Shown here piece by piece: positions 6,888 to 12,960 of a DNA stretch of 14,726 bases. The notes beneath the pieces were generated by a model. It was not told where the DNA came from, did not search any database, and saw nothing but the letters and a program-made list of their open reading frames with translations. A program made the position numbers and the translations under genes. Positions within the stretch are counted from its first letter, which is position 1. Each line of letters starts with the position of its first letter. The DNA is taken from assembly GCA_034211175.1 (NCBI GenBank), contig JAXHUH010000195.1, positions 1-14,726 of the forward strand, in the 5' to 3' direction. Origin of the DNA: JAXHUH01 sp034211175. GTDB lineage: Bacteria; Actinomycetota; Acidimicrobiia; Acidimicrobiales; CAIXPF01.

Positions 6888-7655
6888 CTAGGCGCCGATG
6901 GCGTGGTAGCCGCCGTCGACGTGGATGATCTCGCCCGTCGTCATCGGGAACCAGTCCGACAGCATCGCCACGCAGGTGCGGGCCACGGCCGAGGAGTCGT
7001 TGACGTCCCAACCGAGCGGCGCCCGCTCGTCCCACGGGTCCTCGAACACCGAGAAGCCGGGGATCGACTTCGCGGCCATCGTCCGGATCGGGCCGGCCGC
7101 GACCAGGTTCACCCGGATGTTCTCGGGGCCCAGCTCGCGGGCCAGGTACCGAGACGTCGACTCGAGCGCCGCCTTGGCGACGCCCATCCAGTCGTACGCG
7201 GGCCAGGCGACGGTGGCGTCGAAGTCGAGCCCGAGGATCGAGCCGCCCTCGGTCATGAGCGGCCGCACGACCTCGGCGACCGTCTTGAGCGAGTACGCCG
7301 AGATCTGCATGGCGACCGACACGTCGCTCCACGGTGCGTCCATGAAGCCGCCGCCGAGGCACGACTCGGGGGCGAAACCGATGGCGTGGAGGGCACCGTC
7401 GACCCGGCCCCAGCGCTCGGTGAGGGCGTCGCGCACCGCGACCACCTGGTCGTCGACGGTCACGTCGAGCTCGAGGACCTCGGTCTCCTTCGGCAGCTTG
7501 CGGGCGACCCGCTTCGTCAGCGACAGCGCCCGGCCTGCGCCGGTCAGGACGACCTCTGCGCCCTCCTCCTGCGCCAGGCGCGCCACGCCGAACGCCAAGG
7601 AGGCGTCGGTGAGCACACCGGTGATGAGCAGGCGCTTACCTTCGAGCAGTCCCAT
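6888..7655 (-). CDS. fabI: Enoyl-[acyl-carrier-protein] reductase, InhA/FabI type
   Basis: 255-residue NADH-dependent enoyl-ACP reductase, the last reductive step of each type II fatty-acid elongation cycle, in the cytosol. The order of motifs matches Mycobacterium InhA: GLLEGKRLLITGVLTDASLA (dinucleotide-binding turn), LELDV, HAIGFAP, LGLDFD, then PAYDWMGVAKAAL with catalytic Tyr154 and Lys161, NLVAAGPIRTMA, and TTGEIIHVDGG near the end. The substrate-binding loop after IRTMA is about ten residues shorter than in InhA. This suggests ordinary-length acyl substrates rather than mycolate precursors (inference). The start at 7655 is chosen because the homology begins there and a GGAGGG lies just upstream. 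An in-frame extension to 7751 has no homology. No fabG neighbour is present, unlike the mycobacterial fabG1-inhA pair. It is divergent from npdG. Confidence 0.93.
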   Translation of the reverse strand: MGLLEGKRLLITGVLTDASLAFGVARLAQEEGAEVVLTGAGRALSLTKRVARKLPKETEVLELDVTVDDQVVAVRDALTERWGRVDGALHAIGFAPESCLGGGFMDAPWSDVSVAMQISAYSLKTVAEVVRPLMTEGGSILGLDFDATVAWPAYDWMGVAKAALESTSRYLARELGPENIRVNLVAAGPIRTMAAKSIPGFSVFEDPWDERAPLGWDVNDSSAVARTCVAMLSDWFPMTTGEIIHVDGGYHAIGA

Positions 7656-7658
7656 GGG

Positions 7659-7664
7659 CCCTCC
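7659..7664 (-). promoter_or_regulatory. Ribosome-binding site of fabI
   Basis: GGAGGG on the minus strand ends 3 nt before the ATG at 7655, with the GGAG core 5 nt away. It supports this start over the longer in-frame option at 7751. A TAACGT box (7685-7690 on the plus-strand numbering) is a possible -10 for fabI but has no clear -35. Confidence 0.5.
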
Positions 7665-7727
7665 GACCTCGGTACGGGCCCGCCACGTTACGCGTCCCGA
7701 GATGAGCGCCCCGCGACGGCCGCCCGC

Positions 7728-7758
7728 TTGAGAGCGACCCTTCTTCGACAAGTAGGGT
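7728..7758 (+). promoter_or_regulatory. Promoter of the npdG-mshC operon, leaderless geometry
   Basis: TTGAGA (7728-7733) and TAGGGT (7753-7758) are separated by 19 nt. The GTG start at 7766 is 7 nt after the -10 box. Transcription would begin at or one base before the start codon, and no Shine-Dalgarno is present. Inference from spacing only. Confidence 0.5.
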
Positions 7759-7765
7759 TGCGGAC

Positions 7766-8440
7766 GTGCGAATCGGGATTCTTGGTGCGACAGGTCCGGC
7801 CGGTAGCGGCCTCGCGGCCCGACTGGCGTCGGTCGGCTACGAGGTCGTGCTGGGTTCTCGTTCGAAGTACCGGGCCATGGAGGTCCGGGACCGGCTCCTC
7901 GACATGTGGGAGGACCGGGAACTGCGGATCGGTGCGGCGGACAACGCCGGCGCCGCGTCCTCCGACGTCGTGGTCATCGCGACCCCGTGGGCCGCGGCCG
8001 CCTCGACGGCCGAGTCGGTCCACGCGCAGCTGTCCGGCAAGGTCGTCATCTCGATGGCCAACGCGCTCGCCAAGGTCGGCCACGAGTTCCAGCCGCTCGT
8101 GCCGCCCCGCGGGTCGGTCGCGGCCAGCGTGCAGGCCGCCGTGCCCAACGCCCGGGTTGCCGCGGCGATGCACCACGTGCCGGCCAAGGAGCTCGGCGAC
8201 CTGAGCGAGCCGGTCGAGTCCGACGTGCTCGTCTGCTCCGACCACTCCGCCGCCACCGAGCTGGCGTCGGAGCTGATCGACAACATGCCGAACATGCGCC
8301 CCCTGGACGCCGGCGAGCTGTCGAACGCCGCGCCGATCGAGGCGTTCGCCGCGGTGCTGCTCCAGCTCAACGTTCGCTACAAGACGCGTGCCGCGGTGAA
8401 GTTCACGGGGATCGAGACGGGCGCCGAGTACCACGCGTGA
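7766..8440 (+). CDS. npdG: F420-dependent NADP oxidoreductase (NADPH:F420 reductase)
   Basis: 224-residue enzyme moving hydride between NADP(H) and coenzyme F420 in the cytosol. It resembles archaeal Fno closely in motif order: MRIGILGATGPAGSGLAARL is the N-terminal Rossmann glycine loop, VVLGSRSKYRA supplies the Ser-Arg that binds the NADP 2'-phosphate, VVVIATPWAAA, then AAAMHHVPAKEL, SDVLVCSDH, MRPLDAGELSNAAPIEAF and a C-terminal helix with LNVRYK. Length fits the family (about 210-230). GTG 7766 is the first start and sits at leaderless distance from a promoter. Its TGA overlaps a possible GTG (8437) of the downstream gene and lies 32 nt before the preferred mshC start, so the two are cotranscribed. 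It shows that this organism uses F420. Confidence 0.93.
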   Translation: MRIGILGATGPAGSGLAARLASVGYEVVLGSRSKYRAMEVRDRLLDMWEDRELRIGAADNAGAASSDVVVIATPWAAAASTAESVHAQLSGKVVISMANALAKVGHEFQPLVPPRGSVAASVQAAVPNARVAAAMHHVPAKELGDLSEPVESDVLVCSDHSAATELASELIDNMPNMRPLDAGELSNAAPIEAFAAVLLQLNVRYKTRAAVKFTGIETGAEYHA

Positions 8441-8460
8441 GCGAAGACCGCGCCGCGACC

Positions 8461-8466
8461 GAGGAG
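8461..8466 (+). promoter_or_regulatory. Ribosome-binding site deciding the mshC start
   Basis: GAGGAG ends 6 nt before GTG 8473. This favours 8473 over the upstream GTG 8437, which overlaps the npdG stop and has no Shine-Dalgarno. Confidence 0.55.
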
Positions 8467-8472
8467 AGCACC

Positions 8473-9630
8473 GTGGCCGACGCCCCGCCCTCCGACACCT
8501 CGGCGGCCCCGATGCGGCTGTTCGACACCCGGCGCGGCGAGGTCGTCCCGTTCACGCCCGGTCCCGACGTGACCATGTACACGTGCGGGATCACGCCCTA
8601 CGACGCCACCCACCTGGGCCACGCGGCCACGTTCCTCACCTATGACGTGCTCCAGCGTCGCCTGCGGGACCGTGGCCACGACACGCGGTGCGTGCGCAAC
8701 ATCACCGACGTCGACGACCCGCTGCTCGACAAGGCCCGCGAGCTCGGCGTCCACTACCTCGATCTCGCGGCGGCCGAGGTCGCCCGCTTCGACGACGACA
8801 TGGCCGCGCTCGGGATGCTGCCCGCCGTGGCCGAGCCCCGGGCGACGTCGGCCATCGCCGACATTCGCCGGATGGTGGCCGACCTGATCGACTCCGGCCA
8901 CGCCTACGTGGTCGAGGGGTGGGTCTACTACTCCGTCGCCAGCTTCGAGCGGTACGGCGAGATCAGCGGCTACAGCCGAGACACGATGCTGGAGCTGGCC
9001 CGGGAGCGGGGCGGCGACCCCGACGATCCCCGCCGCCGTGACCCCCTCGACTTCCTGCTGTGGCGTCCCTCCGACGAGGGCGAGCCCGCGTGGGACTCGA
9101 TGTGGAGCGCCGGTCGCCCCGGTTGGCACATCGAGTGCTCGGCGCTGGCGATGCGCGAGCTGGGCCCGACGATCGACCTCCACGGCGGCGGCACCGACCT
9201 GATCTTCCCCCACCACGAGTGCGAGGTCGCCCAGGCCGAGGCCCTCTCCGGCCAGCCGTTCGTCCGCCACTGGATGCACCAGGCGATGGTCCACATGGAC
9301 GGCGAGAAGATGTCGAAGTCGAAGGGCAACCTCGTCTTCATCTCCGACCTGCGCAAGGACTGGGACCCGCGGGTGATCCGCCTCGGCGTGCTCGCCCACC
9401 AGTACCGCAACGAGTGGTCGTGGCACGACGAGCTGATGCCGACCGCCGCGGCCCGTCTCGAGCGCTGGCAGGCCGCCGGACTCGGCGACGGTGCGCTCGA
9501 CGAGGTGCGGGCCGCGCTCGACGACGACCTCGACACCCCGACCGCGCTCGCGGCCATCGACCGCGCAGCCGCCGCCGGCACCGGCGTGTCCGACACCGCG
9601 ATGCTCCTCGGCGTCGACCTCCTCGCCTGA
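8473..9630 (+). CDS. mshC: Mycothiol biosynthesis ligase MshC (Cys:GlcN-Ins ligase)
   Basis: 385-residue ATP-dependent ligase joining L-cysteine to glucosaminyl-inositol, the third-stage step of mycothiol synthesis. It is a cysteinyl-tRNA synthetase homologue. CGITPYDATHLGHAATF (38-54) is the MshC form of the class I HIGH region, GWHIECSALAMRELG carries Cys223, FPHHE lies at 247-250, and KMSKS at 280-284. Cys38, Cys223 and the FPHHE His are the expected zinc ligands. The protein ends at about 385 residues without the tRNA-binding C-terminal domain of CysRS. That and the ITPYDATH signature separate it from cysS. Start GTG 8473 is chosen for its GAGGAG; GTG 8437 is possible. It follows npdG in what appears to be one operon, and a hairpin lies after it. 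Confidence 0.92.
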   Translation: MADAPPSDTSAAPMRLFDTRRGEVVPFTPGPDVTMYTCGITPYDATHLGHAATFLTYDVLQRRLRDRGHDTRCVRNITDVDDPLLDKARELGVHYLDLAAAEVARFDDDMAALGMLPAVAEPRATSAIADIRRMVADLIDSGHAYVVEGWVYYSVASFERYGEISGYSRDTMLELARERGGDPDDPRRRDPLDFLLWRPSDEGEPAWDSMWSAGRPGWHIECSALAMRELGPTIDLHGGGTDLIFPHHECEVAQAEALSGQPFVRHWMHQAMVHMDGEKMSKSKGNLVFISDLRKDWDPRVIRLGVLAHQYRNEWSWHDELMPTAAARLERWQAAGLGDGALDEVRAALDDDLDTPTALAAIDRAAAAGTGVSDTAMLLGVDLLA

Positions 9631-9631
9631 T

Positions 9632-9658
9632 CCCGCCGTCGGCCGATCGCCCGGCGGG
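9632..9658 (+). terminator. Hairpin between mshC and thrS, possible terminator
   Basis: CCCGCCG (9632-9638) pairs perfectly with CGGCGGG (9652-9658) over a 13-nt loop, starting directly after the mshC stop. There is no U-tract. It is the only structure in the 73-nt gap; there is no room for a T-box leader before thrS. Confidence 0.4.
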
Positions 9659-9665
9659 CACGCGG

Positions 9666-9695
9666 TTCGGCGCGGGCATGTCGCACGGGTACGCT
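9666..9695 (+). promoter_or_regulatory. Possible thrS promoter, near-leaderless
   Basis: TACGCT (9690-9695) lies 8 nt before ATG 9704. A weak TTCGGC (9666-9671) sits 18 nt upstream of it. No Shine-Dalgarno precedes the ATG. The -35 match is poor. Confidence 0.35.
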
Positions 9696-9703
9696 CCGGG
9701 CTG

Positions 9704-11665
9704 ATGTCCGAGATCACCGTCAACCTCCCCGATGGTTCCGCGCGCACCCTCCCCGAGGGTGCGACGGGTGCCGATCTGGCGGCGTCGATCGGGTCGCGGC
9801 TGGCCAAGGCCGCGGTCATCGTCGACGTCGACGGCACCGAGCGCGACCTCGGCGACCCGCTTCCCGACGGCGCGACGGTCTCGATCATCACGGCCGACAG
9901 CGACCGCGGGCTGTTCACGATCCGCCACTCGACCGCCCACGTGCTCGCCCAGGCCGTGCTCGACCTCTACCCGGGCGCCACGTTCGGCATCGGCCCGCCC
10001 GTCGAGGACGGCTTCTACTACGACTTCGAGCTGGCCGACGGCGGCACGTTCACGCCCGACGACCTCGAGAAGATCGACGCCCGGATGCGGGAGATCATCA
10101 CCGAGGCCCAGCCGTTCGTGCGCGACGAGGTCCCCGTCGCCGAGGGCCTGCGGATCTTCGCCGACCACAAGTACAAGGTCGAGATCATCGAGGGCACGGT
10201 CGACGACCCGACGTCGGTGACCACCTCCGGCGAGGTCCGGACCTACGAGAACCCGCCGAACTTCATCGACCTGTGCCGCGGCCCCCACGTGCGCGACACC
10301 GCCACCCACCTCGGCCACTTCAAGCTGATGCGGGTCGCCGGCGCGTACTGGCGGGGCGACGAGCGCCAGCCGATGCTCCAGCGGATCTACGGCACCGCCT
10401 GGGACACCCGCAAGAAGCTCCAGGAGTACCTCCACCGCCTGGAGGAGGCCCAGAAGCGGGACCACCGCCGACTCGCCGCGGAGCTCGACCTCGTGTCGTG
10501 GCCCGAGGAGCTCGGCGCCGGCCTCGCCGTGTGGCACCCCAAGGGCGCCCTGATCCGCAAGATCATGGAGGACTACAGCCGCGAGCGGCACGTCCAGGGC
10601 GACTACCAGTTCGTCGTCAGCCCCCACATCGCCAAGTCGGTGCTGTGGGAGACCAGCGGCCACCTCGACTTCTACGCCGACGGCATGTACCCCCCGATGG
10701 AGATGGACGGGGCGACGTACTACCCGAAGCCGATGAACTGCCCGTTCCACGTGATGATCTTCCGGGCGAACCAGCGCAGCTACAAGGAGCTGCCGCTGCG
10801 GTTGTTCGAGCTCGGCGCCGTCTACCGCTACGAGCTGTCGGGCGTCGTCCACGGTCTGCTGCGGACCCGCGGCTTCACCCAGGACGACTCCCACATCTTC
10901 TGCACCCTCGAGCAGGCGCCGGAGGAGATCGCGTCGCTCCTCGACTTCGTGCTGTCGGTGCTGCGGGCGTTCGGGTTCGAGGAGTTCCAGGCCAAGCTCT
11001 CGACCCGGCCGGAGAAGGCGATCGGGCCCGACGAGATCTGGGAGAAGGGCACCGACGCGCTGCGGGCCGCGCTCGAGGGCGCCGGGCTCGACTACGTCGT
11101 CGACGAGGGCGGCGGCGCGTTCTACGGCCCGAAGATCGACGTCGACATCAAGGACGCCATCGGCCGGGCGTGGCAGCTGTCGACGATCCAGATCGACATG
11201 AACCTGCCCGAGCGGTTCGACATCACCTACGTCGGGCCCGACAACGAGCGCCACCGCCCCGTGATGCTGCACCGGGCGCTGTTCGGGTCGATCGAGCGGT
11301 TCTTCGGGGTCCTGATCGAGCACTACGCCGGCGCGTTCCCGACGTGGCTGTCGCCGGTCCAGGTCCGGATCCTGCCGGTGCGCGACGACCACGAGCCCTA
11401 CGCCGCCGAGGTGGCCGCCGTCCTGAAGATGTCGGGCTACCGGGTCGACACGGTCGATTCCGACGAGAAGCTCGGCGCCCGGATCCGGCGGGCCAAGCTC
11501 GAGAAGATCCCGTACGTGCTCGTGGTCGGCGACGACGACGTCGCCGCCCGGACCGTGGGCGTGAACCCCCGTGGGGACGAGGTCGAGCGGGGTGTCCCGG
11601 TCGACGACTTCGTGGCCCGGCTCAACGCCGAGGTCGCCCCCTGGGTCCTCTCCTCGCCGGTCTGA
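9704..11665 (+). CDS. thrS: Threonyl-tRNA synthetase
   Basis: 653-residue class II aminoacyl-tRNA synthetase that charges tRNA-Thr. Domains in order: TGS (about 1-62, ITVNLPDGSARTL); editing domain with H75xxxH79 (HSTAH) and C191xxxH195 (CRGPH), the zinc-like set that clears Ser-tRNA-Thr; catalytic core from about 265 with zinc ligands Cys346 (NCPFH), His397 (DDSHIFC) and His523 (MLHRALFGSIERF); and the C-terminal anticodon-binding domain from about 545 (LSPVQVRILPV to the end). All key residues are present and the length is normal, so it should aminoacylate and edit. ATG 9704 gives the standard TGS start. The downstream HIT gene follows after 49 nt, the order also known in mycobacteria. Confidence 0.97.
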   Translation: MSEITVNLPDGSARTLPEGATGADLAASIGSRLAKAAVIVDVDGTERDLGDPLPDGATVSIITADSDRGLFTIRHSTAHVLAQAVLDLYPGATFGIGPPVEDGFYYDFELADGGTFTPDDLEKIDARMREIITEAQPFVRDEVPVAEGLRIFADHKYKVEIIEGTVDDPTSVTTSGEVRTYENPPNFIDLCRGPHVRDTATHLGHFKLMRVAGAYWRGDERQPMLQRIYGTAWDTRKKLQEYLHRLEEAQKRDHRRLAAELDLVSWPEELGAGLAVWHPKGALIRKIMEDYSRERHVQGDYQFVVSPHIAKSVLWETSGHLDFYADGMYPPMEMDGATYYPKPMNCPFHVMIFRANQRSYKELPLRLFELGAVYRYELSGVVHGLLRTRGFTQDDSHIFCTLEQAPEEIASLLDFVLSVLRAFGFEEFQAKLSTRPEKAIGPDEIWEKGTDALRAALEGAGLDYVVDEGGGAFYGPKIDVDIKDAIGRAWQLSTIQIDMNLPERFDITYVGPDNERHRPVMLHRALFGSIERFFGVLIEHYAGAFPTWLSPVQVRILPVRDDHEPYAAEVAAVLKMSGYRVDTVDSDEKLGARIRRAKLEKIPYVLVVGDDDVAARTVGVNPRGDEVERGVPVDDFVARLNAEVAPWVLSSPV

Positions 11666-11714
11666 TCGTCATGATGCTGTTCCGGCATCTCTTGGTGCGC
11701 TGCTGGGTCGGGTC

Positions 11715-12344
11715 GTGAGCCTCGATCACCTGTGGTCGGGTTGGCGGGCGGCCTACGTGGCCGCCGCCGGCGAGGCCGCCGTGGTCCGTCGCCAGACCGG
11801 TGAGGGCACCGGCGGGGTGGGGGAGGGGTCGCTGTTCGAGCGGATCCTGGCCGCGGACGTGCCCGACTCGGAGTCGTACGTGGTGTGGCGGGGTTCGGCG
11901 TGTGCGGCCCTGCTGAACATCTACCCGTACACGAACGGCCACCTCATGGTGCTGCCGCGCCGGGCGGTGGTCGACGTCGGTGAGCTGTCGGAGGTCGAGG
12001 CGTCGGAGCTGTGGTGGGGGATCCGTTCCGCGGTGGCTGCGGTGCGGGCCGCCTACTCGCCCGATGGGGTGAACGTCGGGATGAATCTGGGCGAGGCGGC
12101 CGGTGCCGGGATCCCCGACCACCTCCACGTGCACGTCCTGCCGAGGTGGGCCGGCGACACGAACTTCATGACCGCCGTCGCCCAGACCCGGGTGATGCCC
12201 GAGGCGCTGGGTGACACGTGGTCGAAGCTGCGGGCTGCTTGGCCGGCTGATGGCGGCCTCGGTGGTGAGGGCGTAGCCGGCGAGGGTGACGGCGGTGTGG
12301 CCCCTGCGGGCGGCGGAGACGGTAGCGTCGCGGGCGATGGCTGA
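11715..12344 (+). CDS. HIT-family protein, Ap4A phosphorylase-like
   Basis: 209-residue HIT-superfamily nucleotide hydrolase or phosphorylase. The protein has NIYPYTNGHLMVLPRRAV, VNVGMNLGEAAGAGIPDHLH and the HIT triad H136-x-H138-x-H140 (HLHVHVLPRW), then GDTNFMTAVAQTRVMPE. These match Mycobacterium tuberculosis Rv2613c, a diadenosine-tetraphosphate phosphorylase encoded directly after thrS, so the context agrees. It carries a glycine-rich tail of about 30 residues (180-209) not expected in that family. GTG 11715 has no strong ribosome-binding site. It overlaps the stop of a 15-codon mini-ORF (11671-11718). The 3' end overlaps the next gene by 8 nt. Confidence 0.88.
   Translation: MSLDHLWSGWRAAYVAAAGEAAVVRRQTGEGTGGVGEGSLFERILAADVPDSESYVVWRGSACAALLNIYPYTNGHLMVLPRRAVVDVGELSEVEASELWWGIRSAVAAVRAAYSPDGVNVGMNLGEAAGAGIPDHLHVHVLPRWAGDTNFMTAVAQTRVMPEALGDTWSKLRAAWPADGGLGGEGVAGEGDGGVAPAGGGDGSVAGDG
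12323..12328 (+). promoter_or_regulatory. Possible -10 box of the two-TM protein gene
   Basis: TAGCGT lies 8 nt before ATG 12337, inside the 3' end of the HIT gene. No -35 or Shine-Dalgarno is visible. It repeats the TANNNT-to-start geometry of other genes in this window. Confidence 0.3.
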
Positions 12345-12912
12345 GCCCGAGACCTCCAACGGTCGCGCCGACGAACCGGTCGCTGACGAGGACACCGCCG
12401 AGGCGGCGTCCGACGAGGAGATCCGCGACGAGCTGCCCGAGGACCTCGACGCCGCCGGGTTCGTCGGTCCGTACGTCTTCCCCGACAACAACCGCCGCCG
12501 GATCCCGGGGCTGATGTACCTGATCCTGGCCGTGGGCCTGATGGTTGCGTGGGCGACGGTGGACTCGTCGCCGCTCGTCAACGGCGGCTTCGTGTTCGCT
12601 GCCGCCATCCTGGCCGTGGTCGGCGTGTTCTGCATGGTGTCCGGCCGGCACCTGGCCGTGGACGAGCGGGACGCGCTGGTGGCGGCGTCGGCCGAGGTCG
12701 GCTTCCCGGTCGGTCACGCGTCGGCCCAGCTCGGCTGGCGCGGGTTCTTGAGCCGCCCGACGTGGCGGATCCTCCTGTACTCGGCGGAGGAGCCCCCGAC
12801 GCAACGTGGGTTGGTCCTGGTCGACGGCTACGACGGCGAGATCATCGACCAGATCATCGAGGACAACCCCGAGGACTGGTCCGAGATGGACGGCAGGTTG
12901 CGCGAGAGCTGA
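12337..12912 (+). CDS. Two-TM membrane protein of unknown function
   Basis: 191-residue integral membrane protein; I do not recognise the family. An acidic N-terminal region (1-50, rich in Glu, Asp and Ala) is followed by two hydrophobic helices at about 57-75 (IPGLMYLILAVGLMVAWATV) and 82-101 (NGGFVFAAAILAVVGVFCMV). A soluble C-terminal part of about 90 residues contains HASAQLGWRGFLSRPTWRIL and an acidic end (GYDGEIIDQIIEDNPEDW). The ATG at 12337 overlaps the HIT stop by 8 nt, so the two may be coexpressed, and a -10-like box suggests independent transcription too. In mycobacteria this place after thrS-HIT is taken by pgsA; this protein lacks the CDP-alcohol phosphotransferase motif. Confidence 0.75.
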   Translation: MAEPETSNGRADEPVADEDTAEAASDEEIRDELPEDLDAAGFVGPYVFPDNNRRRIPGLMYLILAVGLMVAWATVDSSPLVNGGFVFAAAILAVVGVFCMVSGRHLAVDERDALVAASAEVGFPVGHASAQLGWRGFLSRPTWRILLYSAEEPPTQRGLVLVDGYDGEIIDQIIEDNPEDWSEMDGRLRES

Positions 12913-12960
12913 CGTCGGCTCCTTCGCGCTGGCGACGCGGGGGACTCCGTCAGTCGTCGG

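Noticed and set aside
9631..9703. T-box or attenuator leader upstream of thrS
   Set aside because: Only 73 nt is available with one simple hairpin, no T-box signature, and a -10-like box right before the ATG.
9338..11392. 684-codon minus-strand frame across mshC and thrS
   Set aside because: Antisense to two clearly identified enzymes; composition is typical of GC shadow frames.
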